Shown here: positions 1 to 4,862 of the stretch, piece after piece | Layout: every line of letters begins with the position of its first letter | Numbering within the stretch: the first letter of the stretch is position 1 | Source: an uncultured Collinsella sp. | Lineage (GTDB): Bacteria; Actinomycetota; Coriobacteriia; Coriobacteriales; Coriobacteriaceae | Assembly (NCBI GenBank): GCA_900552155.1 | Contig: URYU01000111.1 | Coordinates: 1 to 5,798 of the forward strand | Direction of reading: 5' to 3' | DNA: 5,798 bases | Translations under genes and position numbers: made by a program | The notes under the pieces: model-generated | The model's database searches: none | What the model saw: the letters and a program-made list of their open reading frames with translations, nothing else | Told to the model about the DNA's origin: nothing

Positions 1-248
1 TGCTGATGATGGTCGCGCAGTCGGTCGATATGATTCCCGGTGAGCTGCTGCACGTGATCGCCGACGCCCATATCTATGATCGTCATGTCGATATCGTCCG
101 CGAGCTTATCGAGCGTCCGCAGTTTGCGGCACCCAAGGTAACGCTCAACCCCGATGTGCATGACTTCTATGCGTTTACGACCGATGACCTGATCGTCGAG
201 GGCTATGAGCACGGCCCGCAGGTCAAGAACATTCCCATTGCGGTGTAG
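1..248 (+). CDS. thyA: Thymidylate synthase ThyA, C-terminal part (5' end outside window)
   Basis: Methylates dUMP to dTMP using 5,10-methylene-tetrahydrofolate, releasing dihydrofolate; cytoplasmic. The window holds about the last 81 residues, in a frame open to the left edge, ending at TAG 246-248. Seen in the sequence: the DAHIYDRHVD segment (His codon 69-71, Tyr codon 75-77), which matches the family segment whose His and Tyr contact the dUMP ribose; a PKVTLNP stretch; a DFYAFTTDDLIVEGY block matching the family's C-terminal F..dDf.i.gY pattern; and the terminal IPIAV, the mobile C-terminal tail that closes the active site. The C-terminus looks complete. The catalytic Cys lies upstream and cannot be checked. 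folA follows after 9 bases, the usual thyA-folA arrangement, so the two are probably co-transcribed. The methionines at 6 and 9 are internal. Confidence 0.95.
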   Translation, partial: LMMVAQSVDMIPGELLHVIADAHIYDRHVDIVRELIERPQFAAPKVTLNPDVHDFYAFTTDDLIVEGYEHGPQVKNIPIAV

Positions 249-252
249 GTGG
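247..252 (+). promoter_or_regulatory. Ribosome binding site that sets the folA start
   Basis: AGGTGG overlaps the thyA stop codon and lies 5 bases before ATG 258. Two GTG codons at 249 and 252 are in frame but sit inside this site with no Shine-Dalgarno sequence of their own, so ATG 258 is preferred. The overlap suggests translation of folA is coupled to thyA. Confidence 0.55.
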
Positions 253-257
253 TGCTC

Positions 258-776
258 ATGACGTGTAAGCTATCTGCTATCGTCGCCGTGTGTGACGATT
301 GGGGCATTGGGTGCGAGGGCGACATGGTGGTGTCCAATCGCGCCGATATGCGCCATTTTGTGGCCTGCACCAAGGGCTGCCCGGTTATCATGGGACGCAA
401 GACCCTGCTGAGTTTTCCCGGCGGGCGTCCGCTCAAGAACCGCCGCAATATCGTGCTCACCCGCGACGAGAGCTTTGCCCCCGAGGGCGTCGACGTGGTG
501 CATAGTATCGACGAGGCGCTCGCCGCGGTTGCCGATGAGCCCGTTGCCTGGGTGCTCGGTGGCGGCGATGTCTATCGGCATTTTTTGCCGTATTGCGTCG
601 AGGCCGAGGTCACGCATAACCACTGCGTCCATGTCGTGGATACGTACTTTCCCGATTTGGAAGCCGATCCTGCGTGGGAGATTGCGCAGCGTAGCGGGGT
701 CGCGACGATTGCCGCCGGTGAGGGTGACGAGGGCGTCGATTATGAGTTCGTGACGTATCGTCGCATCGAGGCGTAA
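258..776 (+). CDS. folA: Dihydrofolate reductase
   Basis: Reduces dihydrofolate to tetrahydrofolate with NADPH, regenerating the cofactor consumed by ThyA just upstream; cytoplasmic target of trimethoprim. 172 residues from ATG 258, a little longer than the 159 of E. coli. Landmarks: N-terminal strand LSAIVAVCDDWGIG; Asp30 in NRADMRHF, aligning with catalytic Asp27 of E. coli; GRKT at 46-49 (NADPH phosphate region); GGRPLKNRRNIVLTR at 55-69, with Arg62 aligning with folate-binding Arg57; WVLGGGDVY at 98-106, the glycine-rich NADPH loop; and DTYFPD at 127-132. The SFPGGRPLKNR style is that of enzymes from anaerobic Gram-positives. The Met20 loop reads GDMVVSN, so Val replaces the Pro-Trp of E. 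coli (see findings). ATG 258 was chosen for its AGGTGG site; GTG 249 would add three residues. Identity is secure. Confidence 0.95.
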   Translation: MTCKLSAIVAVCDDWGIGCEGDMVVSNRADMRHFVACTKGCPVIMGRKTLLSFPGGRPLKNRRNIVLTRDESFAPEGVDVVHSIDEALAAVADEPVAWVLGGGDVYRHFLPYCVEAEVTHNHCVHVVDTYFPDLEADPAWEIAQRSGVATIAAGEGDEGVDYEFVTYRRIEA

Positions 777-820
777 ATCGTCTGGCGTGAACGGTATCAT
801 CGGGTTGATTGAATGCATGG

Positions 821-839
821 GGCGGCGCTTAGCGACGCC
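821..839 (+). terminator. Possible terminator hairpin after thyA-folA
   Basis: GGCGGCGC (821-828) pairs with GCGACGCC (832-839), with one G/A mismatch and a TTA loop. It is followed by TCGTTTGGT, only a weak T-rich tail. It lies 45 bases after the folA stop and 47 before the methyltransferase start, where a transcript end would fit. The poor T tract makes it uncertain; it could instead be a leader structure. Confidence 0.35.
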
Positions 840-885
840 TCGTTTGGTATAGATGTGCTGTAAAGAAGGGTGCGGGCTGGCTGCT

Positions 886-1800
886 ATGACTGATGCCGTT
901 GAGGTTCTGCGAATTGAATCGCTCGAGGACGAGCGGCTCGATGCCTACGTGCGACTGACAGAGCGTGAGCTTCGCTGCGTGCTGGAGCCGCAGAAGGGCA
1001 TTTTTATCGCTGAGAGTGCCAAGGTCATCGAGCGTGCGGTTCGCGCCGGATATGAGCCGGTGAGCTTTCTTCTGGGCGAGCGCTGGCTCGACCAGATGAT
1101 GCCGCTGTTTGACCAGCTTGTCGTGCGCGAGGGAGCGGGTCCGGTTCCCGTGTTCGTGGCCTCCATGGAGCTCATGGAGCAGTTGACGGGCTTTAACGTG
1201 ACGCGCGGCGCGCTGGCGGCGTTCCGTCGCCCGCGTCAGATTCCGGTTGATGAGTTCTTGGGCGGCGTTGTCGAGGCGGCGGGGGGTCGTCCGGTGCGCG
1301 TGTGCGTGCTTGAGGGTGTTGTCGATCACACCAATGTTGGCGCGATTTTCCGCTCGGCTGCCGCATTGAACGTTGACGGTATTTTGGTCAGCCCGACGTG
1401 CTGCGATCCTCTGTATCGTCGCTCGGCCCGCGTGAGCATGGGCACCGTGTTTCAGGTGCCGTGGACGCGCATTGGCAGCGAGGCTCGTGTGTGGCCGCAT
1501 GATGGTCTGAGCGCGTTGCACGATGCCGGTTTTTCGTGTGCCGCTATGGCGTTGACGGACGACTCTGTTTCGCTTGATGATCCTGTACTGCGGAAGATTG
1601 ATCGCTTGGCGATTTTTATGGGCACCGAGGGTGCCGGCTTGGGCGCCAAGACCATTGCCGGCTGTGACCACGCGGTGCGCATTCCGATGGCGCACGGGGT
1701 CGATTCGCTCAACGTGGCCGCGGCGAGCGCCGTCGCCTTTTGGCAGCTGTGCCCGCACGTGAGCAATGAGTATCACTACCAGCCGGGTTTGTATCACTAG
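886..1800 (+). CDS. TrmH/SpoU-family RNA 2'-O-methyltransferase
   Basis: Transfers a methyl group from S-adenosylmethionine to a ribose 2'-OH of rRNA or tRNA. 304 residues from ATG 886. The N-terminal part, to about residue 105, resembles the substrate-binding domain of RlmB/TsnR-type members (YVRLTERELR, then FIAESAKVIERAV). The C-terminal SPOUT knot domain shows all three family motifs: motif 1 DHTNVGAIFRSAAAL with Asn150 and Arg156; motif 2 IFMGTEGAGLG with Glu248; motif 3 IPMAHGVDSLNVAAASAVA with Ser274 and Asn276. Fold and chemistry are clear, but the RNA target (23S rRNA, tRNA or other) cannot be told from sequence, so no symbol is given. Start: ATG 853 is in frame but lacks a ribosome site and would add a Cys-rich, non-family 11-residue leader. 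ATG 886 fits the family better, though its own site (AAGAAGGG 863-870, or GGGCTGG 874-880) is not ideal. Confidence 0.9.
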   Translation: MTDAVEVLRIESLEDERLDAYVRLTERELRCVLEPQKGIFIAESAKVIERAVRAGYEPVSFLLGERWLDQMMPLFDQLVVREGAGPVPVFVASMELMEQLTGFNVTRGALAAFRRPRQIPVDEFLGGVVEAAGGRPVRVCVLEGVVDHTNVGAIFRSAAALNVDGILVSPTCCDPLYRRSARVSMGTVFQVPWTRIGSEARVWPHDGLSALHDAGFSCAAMALTDDSVSLDDPVLRKIDRLAIFMGTEGAGLGAKTIAGCDHAVRIPMAHGVDSLNVAAASAVAFWQLCPHVSNEYHYQPGLYH

Positions 1801-1916
1801 GCAGATATTTTGCACTGGGCTCTGATTCGGGGTGTTTCGGTCGACGCCGGTCGGTGCTAAGCTGGTATTTGCTTTGGTCTTAAATTGCCGTTTTGTTGTT
1901 TAACATACGTTGGCGG

Positions 1917-1921
1917 GGAGG
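1917..1921 (+). promoter_or_regulatory. Ribosome binding site that sets the MATE GTG start
   Basis: GGAGG lies within the G-rich run 1915-1922, 4 bases before GTG 1926. An in-frame TTG at 1893 would extend the protein by 11 residues but would place this site inside the gene, so GTG 1926 is the better start. No convincing -35/-10 pair was seen in the 125-base gap 1801-1925. Confidence 0.65.
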
Positions 1922-1925
1922 GCGT

Positions 1926-3275
1926 GTGGCTAAGAAATCTACGGCTATCGATGTAACGCAGGGTGTCATTTGGCAACAGCTGCTGTCGCTGTGCGTTCCC
2001 ATCTTTTTTAGTTCGTTTTTTCAGCAGGCCTACACGCTTATCGGTACGTATATCGTTGGCCAGTTTGGCGGCAAGCTCGCGCTGGGTGGCATTCAAGCCA
2101 CGATGGTGCTCACCGAGCTCTGCATTGGCTTTTGCGTTGGCGTCGGCGCCGGCTGCGCGGTCATTACCGGTCAGTATTTTGGCCAGCACGATGATGAGCG
2201 ACTGAGTCGTTCGGTCCATACAGCCATGACGCTCGCGCTGGTGGGCGGTATCGCTTTCTCGATTCTTGGCATAGTGTTCGTTGAGCCCATGCTGGTGCTT
2301 ATGAACACGCCGCATGAACTATTGGCCGAGGGCGTGGCCTATGCTCGCTGTTATTTTGCCGCGATGGTTGCGGCACTGCTGCTTAATATGGGAACCGCAC
2401 TGCTGCGTGCCGTGGGCGACACGCGCGGCCCCGCCGTGAGCATTGCCTCTGGCTGCCTGGTTAACGTGGTGCTGGATATCATTTTTGTCGCTGTGTTGCA
2501 TATGGAGGCGCTGGGCTGCGGCATCGCGGTGGCGCTGACCATTTGCTCCAATGCAACGATGATCGTGTTGCGCATGATGCGCGCTCCGGGTGCATGGCGT
2601 CTTTCGCTGTCTAAGCTCGGTATCGATCGCGGTATTTGCAAGAGTATGATCTCGTGTGGTCTGCCACTCGGTTTTCAATCGGCTGCCTATTCGATCTCGA
2701 ACGTGCTGATCCAGGTATCGGTTAATTCGTTTGGCGCCGATGTCACGACTGCTTGGGGTCTATCTGGGCGCCTGGATGGCATTATCTGGATGGTGACCGA
2801 GGCGCTCGGCGTATCGATCACTACGTTCTCGGCGCAGAACTTTGGCGCGCGCAACTACGAGCGCATGCGCAAGGGCTACCATACGTCGCTCGTGCTGTCG
2901 TTTATGCTCATTGGTGGCCTGTCTGCCGTGCTGCTGGTGTTCTCGGGTCCGTTGTCGCGTCTGTTTGTCGACGATGCTTCGATTTCGGCGTACACCACGA
3001 CGATTCTTCGTTTTATCGCGCCGTTCTACGCGATCTTCTCCATTATCGAAAACGCATCGGGCTCTATTCGCGGTGCCGGTGTGAGCTTGCAGCCCATGCT
3101 GCTCACGATTTTTGGCACTGTCGTGCTCAGGGTGATCTGGGTGTTTGCGATTATGCCGTTCGATCCGTCGCTTGAGCACCTGCTGCTGGTTTACCCCGTA
3201 ACCTGGCTCATCACGGCTACGATGTTCACCATCTACCACCACAGCGGCAACTGGTTAGGCCGTGCCACCGCCTAG
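1926..3275 (+). CDS. MATE-family efflux transporter
   Basis: Inner-membrane antiporter expected to export drugs or metabolites in exchange for Na+ or H+; the substrate cannot be read from sequence. 449 residues from GTG 1926, the usual MATE length, with about twelve hydrophobic segments in two six-helix halves. The first runs roughly from residue 19 to 44 (LLSLCVPIFFSSFFQQAYTL). Internal pseudo-symmetry is visible: TGQYFGQHDDERLSRS near residue 82 in half one matches SAQNFGARNYERMRKG near 303 in half two, the conserved loop after helices 2 and 8. Also typical are TALLRAVGDTRGPAV followed by LVNVVLD (half one) and SIRGAGVSLQP (half two). It is a prokaryotic MepA/DinF-like member rather than a recognisable NorM. 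The TAG stop (3273-3275) lies inside the first CTAG of the downstream element, and the natural C-terminus appears intact. It is convergent with cobO. Confidence 0.93.
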   Translation: MAKKSTAIDVTQGVIWQQLLSLCVPIFFSSFFQQAYTLIGTYIVGQFGGKLALGGIQATMVLTELCIGFCVGVGAGCAVITGQYFGQHDDERLSRSVHTAMTLALVGGIAFSILGIVFVEPMLVLMNTPHELLAEGVAYARCYFAAMVAALLLNMGTALLRAVGDTRGPAVSIASGCLVNVVLDIIFVAVLHMEALGCGIAVALTICSNATMIVLRMMRAPGAWRLSLSKLGIDRGICKSMISCGLPLGFQSAAYSISNVLIQVSVNSFGADVTTAWGLSGRLDGIIWMVTEALGVSITTFSAQNFGARNYERMRKGYHTSLVLSFMLIGGLSAVLLVFSGPLSRLFVDDASISAYTTTILRFIAPFYAIFSIIENASGSIRGAGVSLQPMLLTIFGTVVLRVIWVFAIMPFDPSLEHLLLVYPVTWLITATMFTIYHHSGNWLGRATA

Positions 3276-3347
3276 TCATTGGGGACGTTCTTAAATGACT
3301 AGTCGTTGGGGACGTTCTTAAATGACTAGTCGTTTGGGACACTCTTT
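3272..3347 (+). repeat. Left REP-like array (two full 27-base units plus a divergent half unit)
   Basis: Units begin at CTAG 3272, 3299 and 3326. Each full unit reads AGTC(A/G)TT, then GGGGACGTTCTTA, then AATGACT, so it can fold with a 7-base stem (3274-3280 with 3294-3300; 3301-3307 with 3321-3327, one G-T pair) and a 13-base loop. The third, partial unit changes to TGGGACACTCTTT (3335-3347). Unit junctions AATGACTAGTCGTT (3294-3307, 3321-3334) are palindromes apart from one G-T pairing. The first unit includes the MATE stop codon. Confidence 0.9.
3281..3334 (+). repeat. Exact tandem duplication, 2 x 27 bases
   Basis: Bases 3281-3307 and 3308-3334 are identical at all 27 positions, each starting GGGGACGTTCTTAA and ending ACTAGTCGTT. 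The right end of the element has only one such unit, so the duplication is specific to the left end and probably recent. Confidence 0.9.
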
Positions 3348-3465
3348 GCAACACGATTTTCGGGTTTTCATCCAGTTTGTCTTGCATGCCCTTGTAAACT
3401 GTCAAAACGGGGTCAGCAAATTAGATCGTCCGCGCCTATCAGATGTTGCCCGGTGGGGTTTTGAT

Positions 3466-3472
3466 GGGAGGG
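3466..3472 (+). promoter_or_regulatory. Strong ribosome binding site of the RAYT gene
   Basis: GGGAGGG ends 4 bases before ATG 3477 and fixes the start. Between the left array and this site (3348-3465) no gene is seen. A weak inverted repeat CAGTTT (3373-3378) / AAACTG (3396-3401) spans a GCATGC palindrome and could be a subterminal structure. Confidence 0.6.
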
Positions 3473-3476
3473 CGAT

Positions 3477-4133
3477 ATGCCAAGAACGGGTCGAGTCGTT
3501 TCGTTAACGGGCTATAACCACATTATCGCGCGTGGAAATGGCGGCATTTGCATCTTTGAAGACGACGAGGATCGATATCGGATGCTCACGTTGTTCGAGG
3601 ATAAACTCGTCGGCAATGGTATTGGCGTTACGGCTTGGTGCCTCATGTCGAATCACTTTCATCTCATGGTTGATGACCCTCATGGGAGTATTTCATCATG
3701 CATGAGTGGAATCCTTACCTCATATGCTAAGTATTTCAATCGCAAAACTGACCGTGTTGGTCATTTGTTCCAAGATCGGTTTAAGAACATTCCAGTTGAG
3801 AATGATATGCAGGCAATTGCGCTCGCTGACTACATCCATATGAACCCAGTTAAGGCGGGTGTTTCCGCTGTCGATACATATCGCTGGTCTAGCTATCGAG
3901 CATATGCGTATGGTTATGACGGATTTGGGTTTTGCGATCCAGGTATGGTCCTGGACCTCGTGGGCGGTTCGCTGGAGTATCGGCATTATCTTGATGATCG
4001 GCTTGAGAGCGCGCCTTATAATGCCGAGCCCCATCCTCGTGTTCTCGACGACAAAGTGCTCGAAATCGCAAAACAGATTGCAGCTCCAGCTTCTCTTTCG
4101 GATATCAAGGCGATGACTCCAACCGTGCGTTGA
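3477..4133 (+). CDS. REP-associated tyrosine transposase (RAYT), catalytic domain, truncated by in-frame TGA
   Basis: Single-strand-specific Y1 HUH endonuclease of the IS200-like transposase superfamily. 218 residues from ATG 3477. Order of motifs: N-terminal YNHIIARGNGG (13-23), the strand that opens this family; AWCLMSNHFHLMV (53-65) with the metal-binding HUH pair His60/His62; SYAKYFNRKTDRVGHLFQDRF (82-102), where the nucleophile is expected to be Tyr83 or Tyr86; DYIHMNPVKAG (118-128); and YRWSSYRAY. All catalytic elements look intact. The frame stops at TGA 4131-4133, but reading through it gives a helix-turn-helix tail ending at TAG 4245-4247, so the ancestral protein was probably 256 residues. 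Whether the short product is active is unknown. It sits alone between inverted repeat arrays, in the orientation of the MATE gene but with its own ribosome site. Confidence 0.88.
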   Translation: MPRTGRVVSLTGYNHIIARGNGGICIFEDDEDRYRMLTLFEDKLVGNGIGVTAWCLMSNHFHLMVDDPHGSISSCMSGILTSYAKYFNRKTDRVGHLFQDRFKNIPVENDMQAIALADYIHMNPVKAGVSAVDTYRWSSYRAYAYGYDGFGFCDPGMVLDLVGGSLEYRHYLDDRLESAPYNAEPHPRVLDDKVLEIAKQIAAPASLSDIKAMTPTVR

Positions 4134-4247
4134 CCCATTCTTTGTAAAATGCGAAAGTCGGGTCTTACGGTTAATCAAATTGCTAGGGCGGTCGGTCTTG
4201 GGCGCGCAACGATCGCAAATTGCACGACGGGATGGCGTGATTTTTAG
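4134..4247 (+). pseudogene. Detached C-terminal helix-turn-helix of the RAYT, downstream of the TGA
   Basis: In the same frame as the transposase, after TGA 4131-4133, the reading continues PILCKMRKSG, then LTVNQIARAVGLGRATIA, then NCTTGWRDF and TAG 4245-4247. The middle stretch has the helix-turn-helix pattern (TVNQIARAV, GLG turn, RATIA) found as a C-terminal tail in many RAYTs of this type. There is no frameshift, so one substitution such as CGA to TGA would explain the break. ATG 4149-4151 could allow separate translation of a 32-residue peptide, but no ribosome site precedes it. Confidence 0.75.
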
Positions 4248-4271
4248 AGAGTCATCGGTGTTCTTCTTGGG

Positions 4272-4320
4272 AAAGAGTGTCCCCAACGACTAGTCGTTTA
4301 AGAACGTCCCCAATGACTAG
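4272..4320 (-). repeat. Right REP-like array (one full unit plus one divergent unit, inverted)
   Basis: Read on the minus strand, this repeats the left array: CTAGTCATT, GGGGACGTTCTTAA, a palindromic junction, then GGGGACACTCTTT. CTAG lies at 4317 and 4290, 27 bases apart. The junction AACGACTAGTCGTT (4285-4298) is a perfect 14-base palindrome. The array has one fewer outer unit than the left side. Its outermost CTAG contains the cobO stop codon. Confidence 0.9.
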
Positions 4321-4781
4321 TATTCGATGCCTTGGCGGGCCAGGAGGCCTTCGTCGAAGTTGTGTTTGACGGGGCGCATTTCGGTGACCAGGCCGGCGAG
4401 GTCCGCGAGGGGCAGCAGGCCGCGGCCGGTTAGCACGAGCTCCGTGGTGGCGGGCTTCTGCGCGATCAGCCCCTCCACATCCTTGCGCGTTACAAAGCCG
4501 CGGCGCATCGCTTCGCCGAGTTCGTCCAGGATGAGCACATCGACCTGCGAGATCTGCTCGTGTGCTAGATCCAGAATCTGTGCCGCGCAGGCCTCGGGCG
4601 TGTCGCGGTCGGCTTGTACGATGCGCAGACCCAAACGGGGCGCCGCATCATGCTCGGCGCGGTGCAGTTTCTTGGCAAACTGCAGCCTAAGAACGTCGAG
4701 TCCGTAGCCCGTCGCGCGCAGCGCGAGCCCCAGCGCAGCCGTCGTCTTGCCCTTGCCGTCGCCTGTATAGATTTGAACCAT
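4317..4781 (-). CDS. cobO: Corrinoid (cob(I)alamin) adenosyltransferase, CobO/BtuR type
   Basis: Transfers the 5'-deoxyadenosyl group of ATP to reduced corrinoid cobalt to form adenosylcobalamin or adenosylcobinamide; cytoplasmic. 154 residues on the minus strand. Landmarks: TGDGKGKTTAALGLALRATG (6-25) with the P-loop at 7-14; VDVLILDELGEAM (80-92), the Walker-B-like acidic segment; ELVLTGRG (114-121); and LVTEMRPVKHNFDEGLLARQGIEY (131-154), the typical complete C-terminus. It is shorter than the 196-residue E. coli BtuR because it begins almost at the P-loop. The ATG at 4781 has no good ribosome site; a better-placed ATG 21 bases upstream opens in the same frame but hits TAA after four codons (separate entry). 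No other cobalamin gene or cobalamin riboswitch is visible. The TAG stop overlaps the RAYT element end. Confidence 0.9.
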   Translation of the reverse strand: MVQIYTGDGKGKTTAALGLALRATGYGLDVLRLQFAKKLHRAEHDAAPRLGLRIVQADRDTPEACAAQILDLAHEQISQVDVLILDELGEAMRRGFVTRKDVEGLIAQKPATTELVLTGRGLLPLADLAGLVTEMRPVKHNFDEGLLARQGIEY

Positions 4782-4787
4782 GCCGAC

Positions 4788-4802
4788 TTACAGTGATGCC
4801 AT
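4788..4802 (-). other. Four-codon leader ORF (MASL) in frame upstream of cobO
   Basis: On the minus strand ATG 4802-4800 is followed by GCA TCA CTG and TAA (4790-4788), then 6 bases, then the cobO ATG, all in one frame. AAAGGA (4813-4808) lies 5 bases before this upstream ATG, whereas the cobO ATG has no recognisable site. Either cobO is translated by reinitiation after this mini-ORF, or the upstream ATG is the ancestral start and TAA is a nonsense mutation. Translation itself is not proven. Confidence 0.4.
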
Positions 4803-4817
4803 CTCTGTCCTTTCGTG

Positions 4818-4844
4818 CCCGGCGTCGGTTTATCGCCGTCCGGG
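4818..4844. promoter_or_regulatory. Inverted repeat between divergent cobO and ftsH
   Basis: CCCGG (4818-4822) pairs with CCGGG (4840-4844) and CGG (4826-4828) with CCG (4836-4838), leaving a TTTATCG loop; an alternative pairing is CGGCG with CGCCG. In a cobO transcript it would sit just before the AAAGGA site. There is no T tract, so it is not an obvious terminator. It could be an operator or leader structure, or chance in GC-rich DNA. Confidence 0.3.
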
Positions 4845-4862
4845 TTGGGTATTCTAGAAAGC

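Larger units (their letters stand above)
3272..4320 (+). mobile_element. RAYT element: REP-associated tyrosine transposase between inverted 27-base repeat arrays
   Basis: The unit is bounded by CTAGTCATT at the left (3272-3280) and its inverse AATGACTAG at the right (4312-4320). The outer 36 bases of each end (3272-3307 and 4285-4320) match as inverted repeats at 35 of 36 positions. An inner 13-base block (3335-3347 and 4272-4284) matches at 12 of 13. The left side carries one additional 27-base unit. Inside is one gene, a Y1 HUH transposase of the type known to live among REP palindromes. The interior is AT-richer than its neighbours: 3661-3720 has 26 G/C of 60 by hand count, against 41 of 60 for 2101-2160. 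Known RAYT biology: the enzyme cuts and joins single-stranded DNA at REP hairpins and is usually single-copy and domesticated rather than freely jumping. Exact boundaries are inferred from symmetry. Confidence 0.85.

Noticed and set aside
270..818. Minus-strand open frame opposite folA
   Set aside because: Low-complexity composition with no motifs, and the plus strand is a clear dihydrofolate reductase.
853..885. Cys-rich N-terminal extension (MCCKEGCGLAA) of the methyltransferase as a metal site
   Set aside because: ATG 853 has no ribosome site, and the segment is absent from what I recall of the family; it is more likely untranslated leader.
829..1815. Long minus-strand open frame (328 codons) opposite the methyltransferase
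   Set aside because: Shadow of a GC-rich gene: the protein is rich in His/Arg/Ala with no domain pattern, while the plus strand shows all SpoU motifs.
1801..1925. Promoter or terminator between the methyltransferase and MATE genes
   Set aside because: A CGGTCG direct repeat and AT-rich patches are present, but no -35/-10 pair with acceptable spacing and no stem with a T tract.
3272..3347. CRISPR array
   Set aside because: The units abut directly with no unique spacers, are palindromic, and recur inverted on the other side of a transposase.
3399..3426. Promoter for the RAYT (CTGTCA-16-TTAGAT)
   Set aside because: Only 4 of 6 and 3 of 6 consensus matches, too weak to call.
3322..3507. 61-codon plus-strand frame starting in the left repeat array
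   Set aside because: It begins inside a repeat, overlaps the strong RAYT ribosome site and start in another frame, and resembles no family known to me.
4131..4180. TGA in the RAYT as selenocysteine or recoded UGA
   Set aside because: No clear SECIS-like stem-loop follows the TGA, the position is outside the active site, and the other genes give no sign of recoding. A simple nonsense mutation is enough.
3720..4286. 188-codon minus-strand frame under the RAYT, a possible antisense gene
   Set aside because: The plus strand carries the HUH and Tyr motifs; the minus protein shows no motif or ribosome site and runs into the right array.
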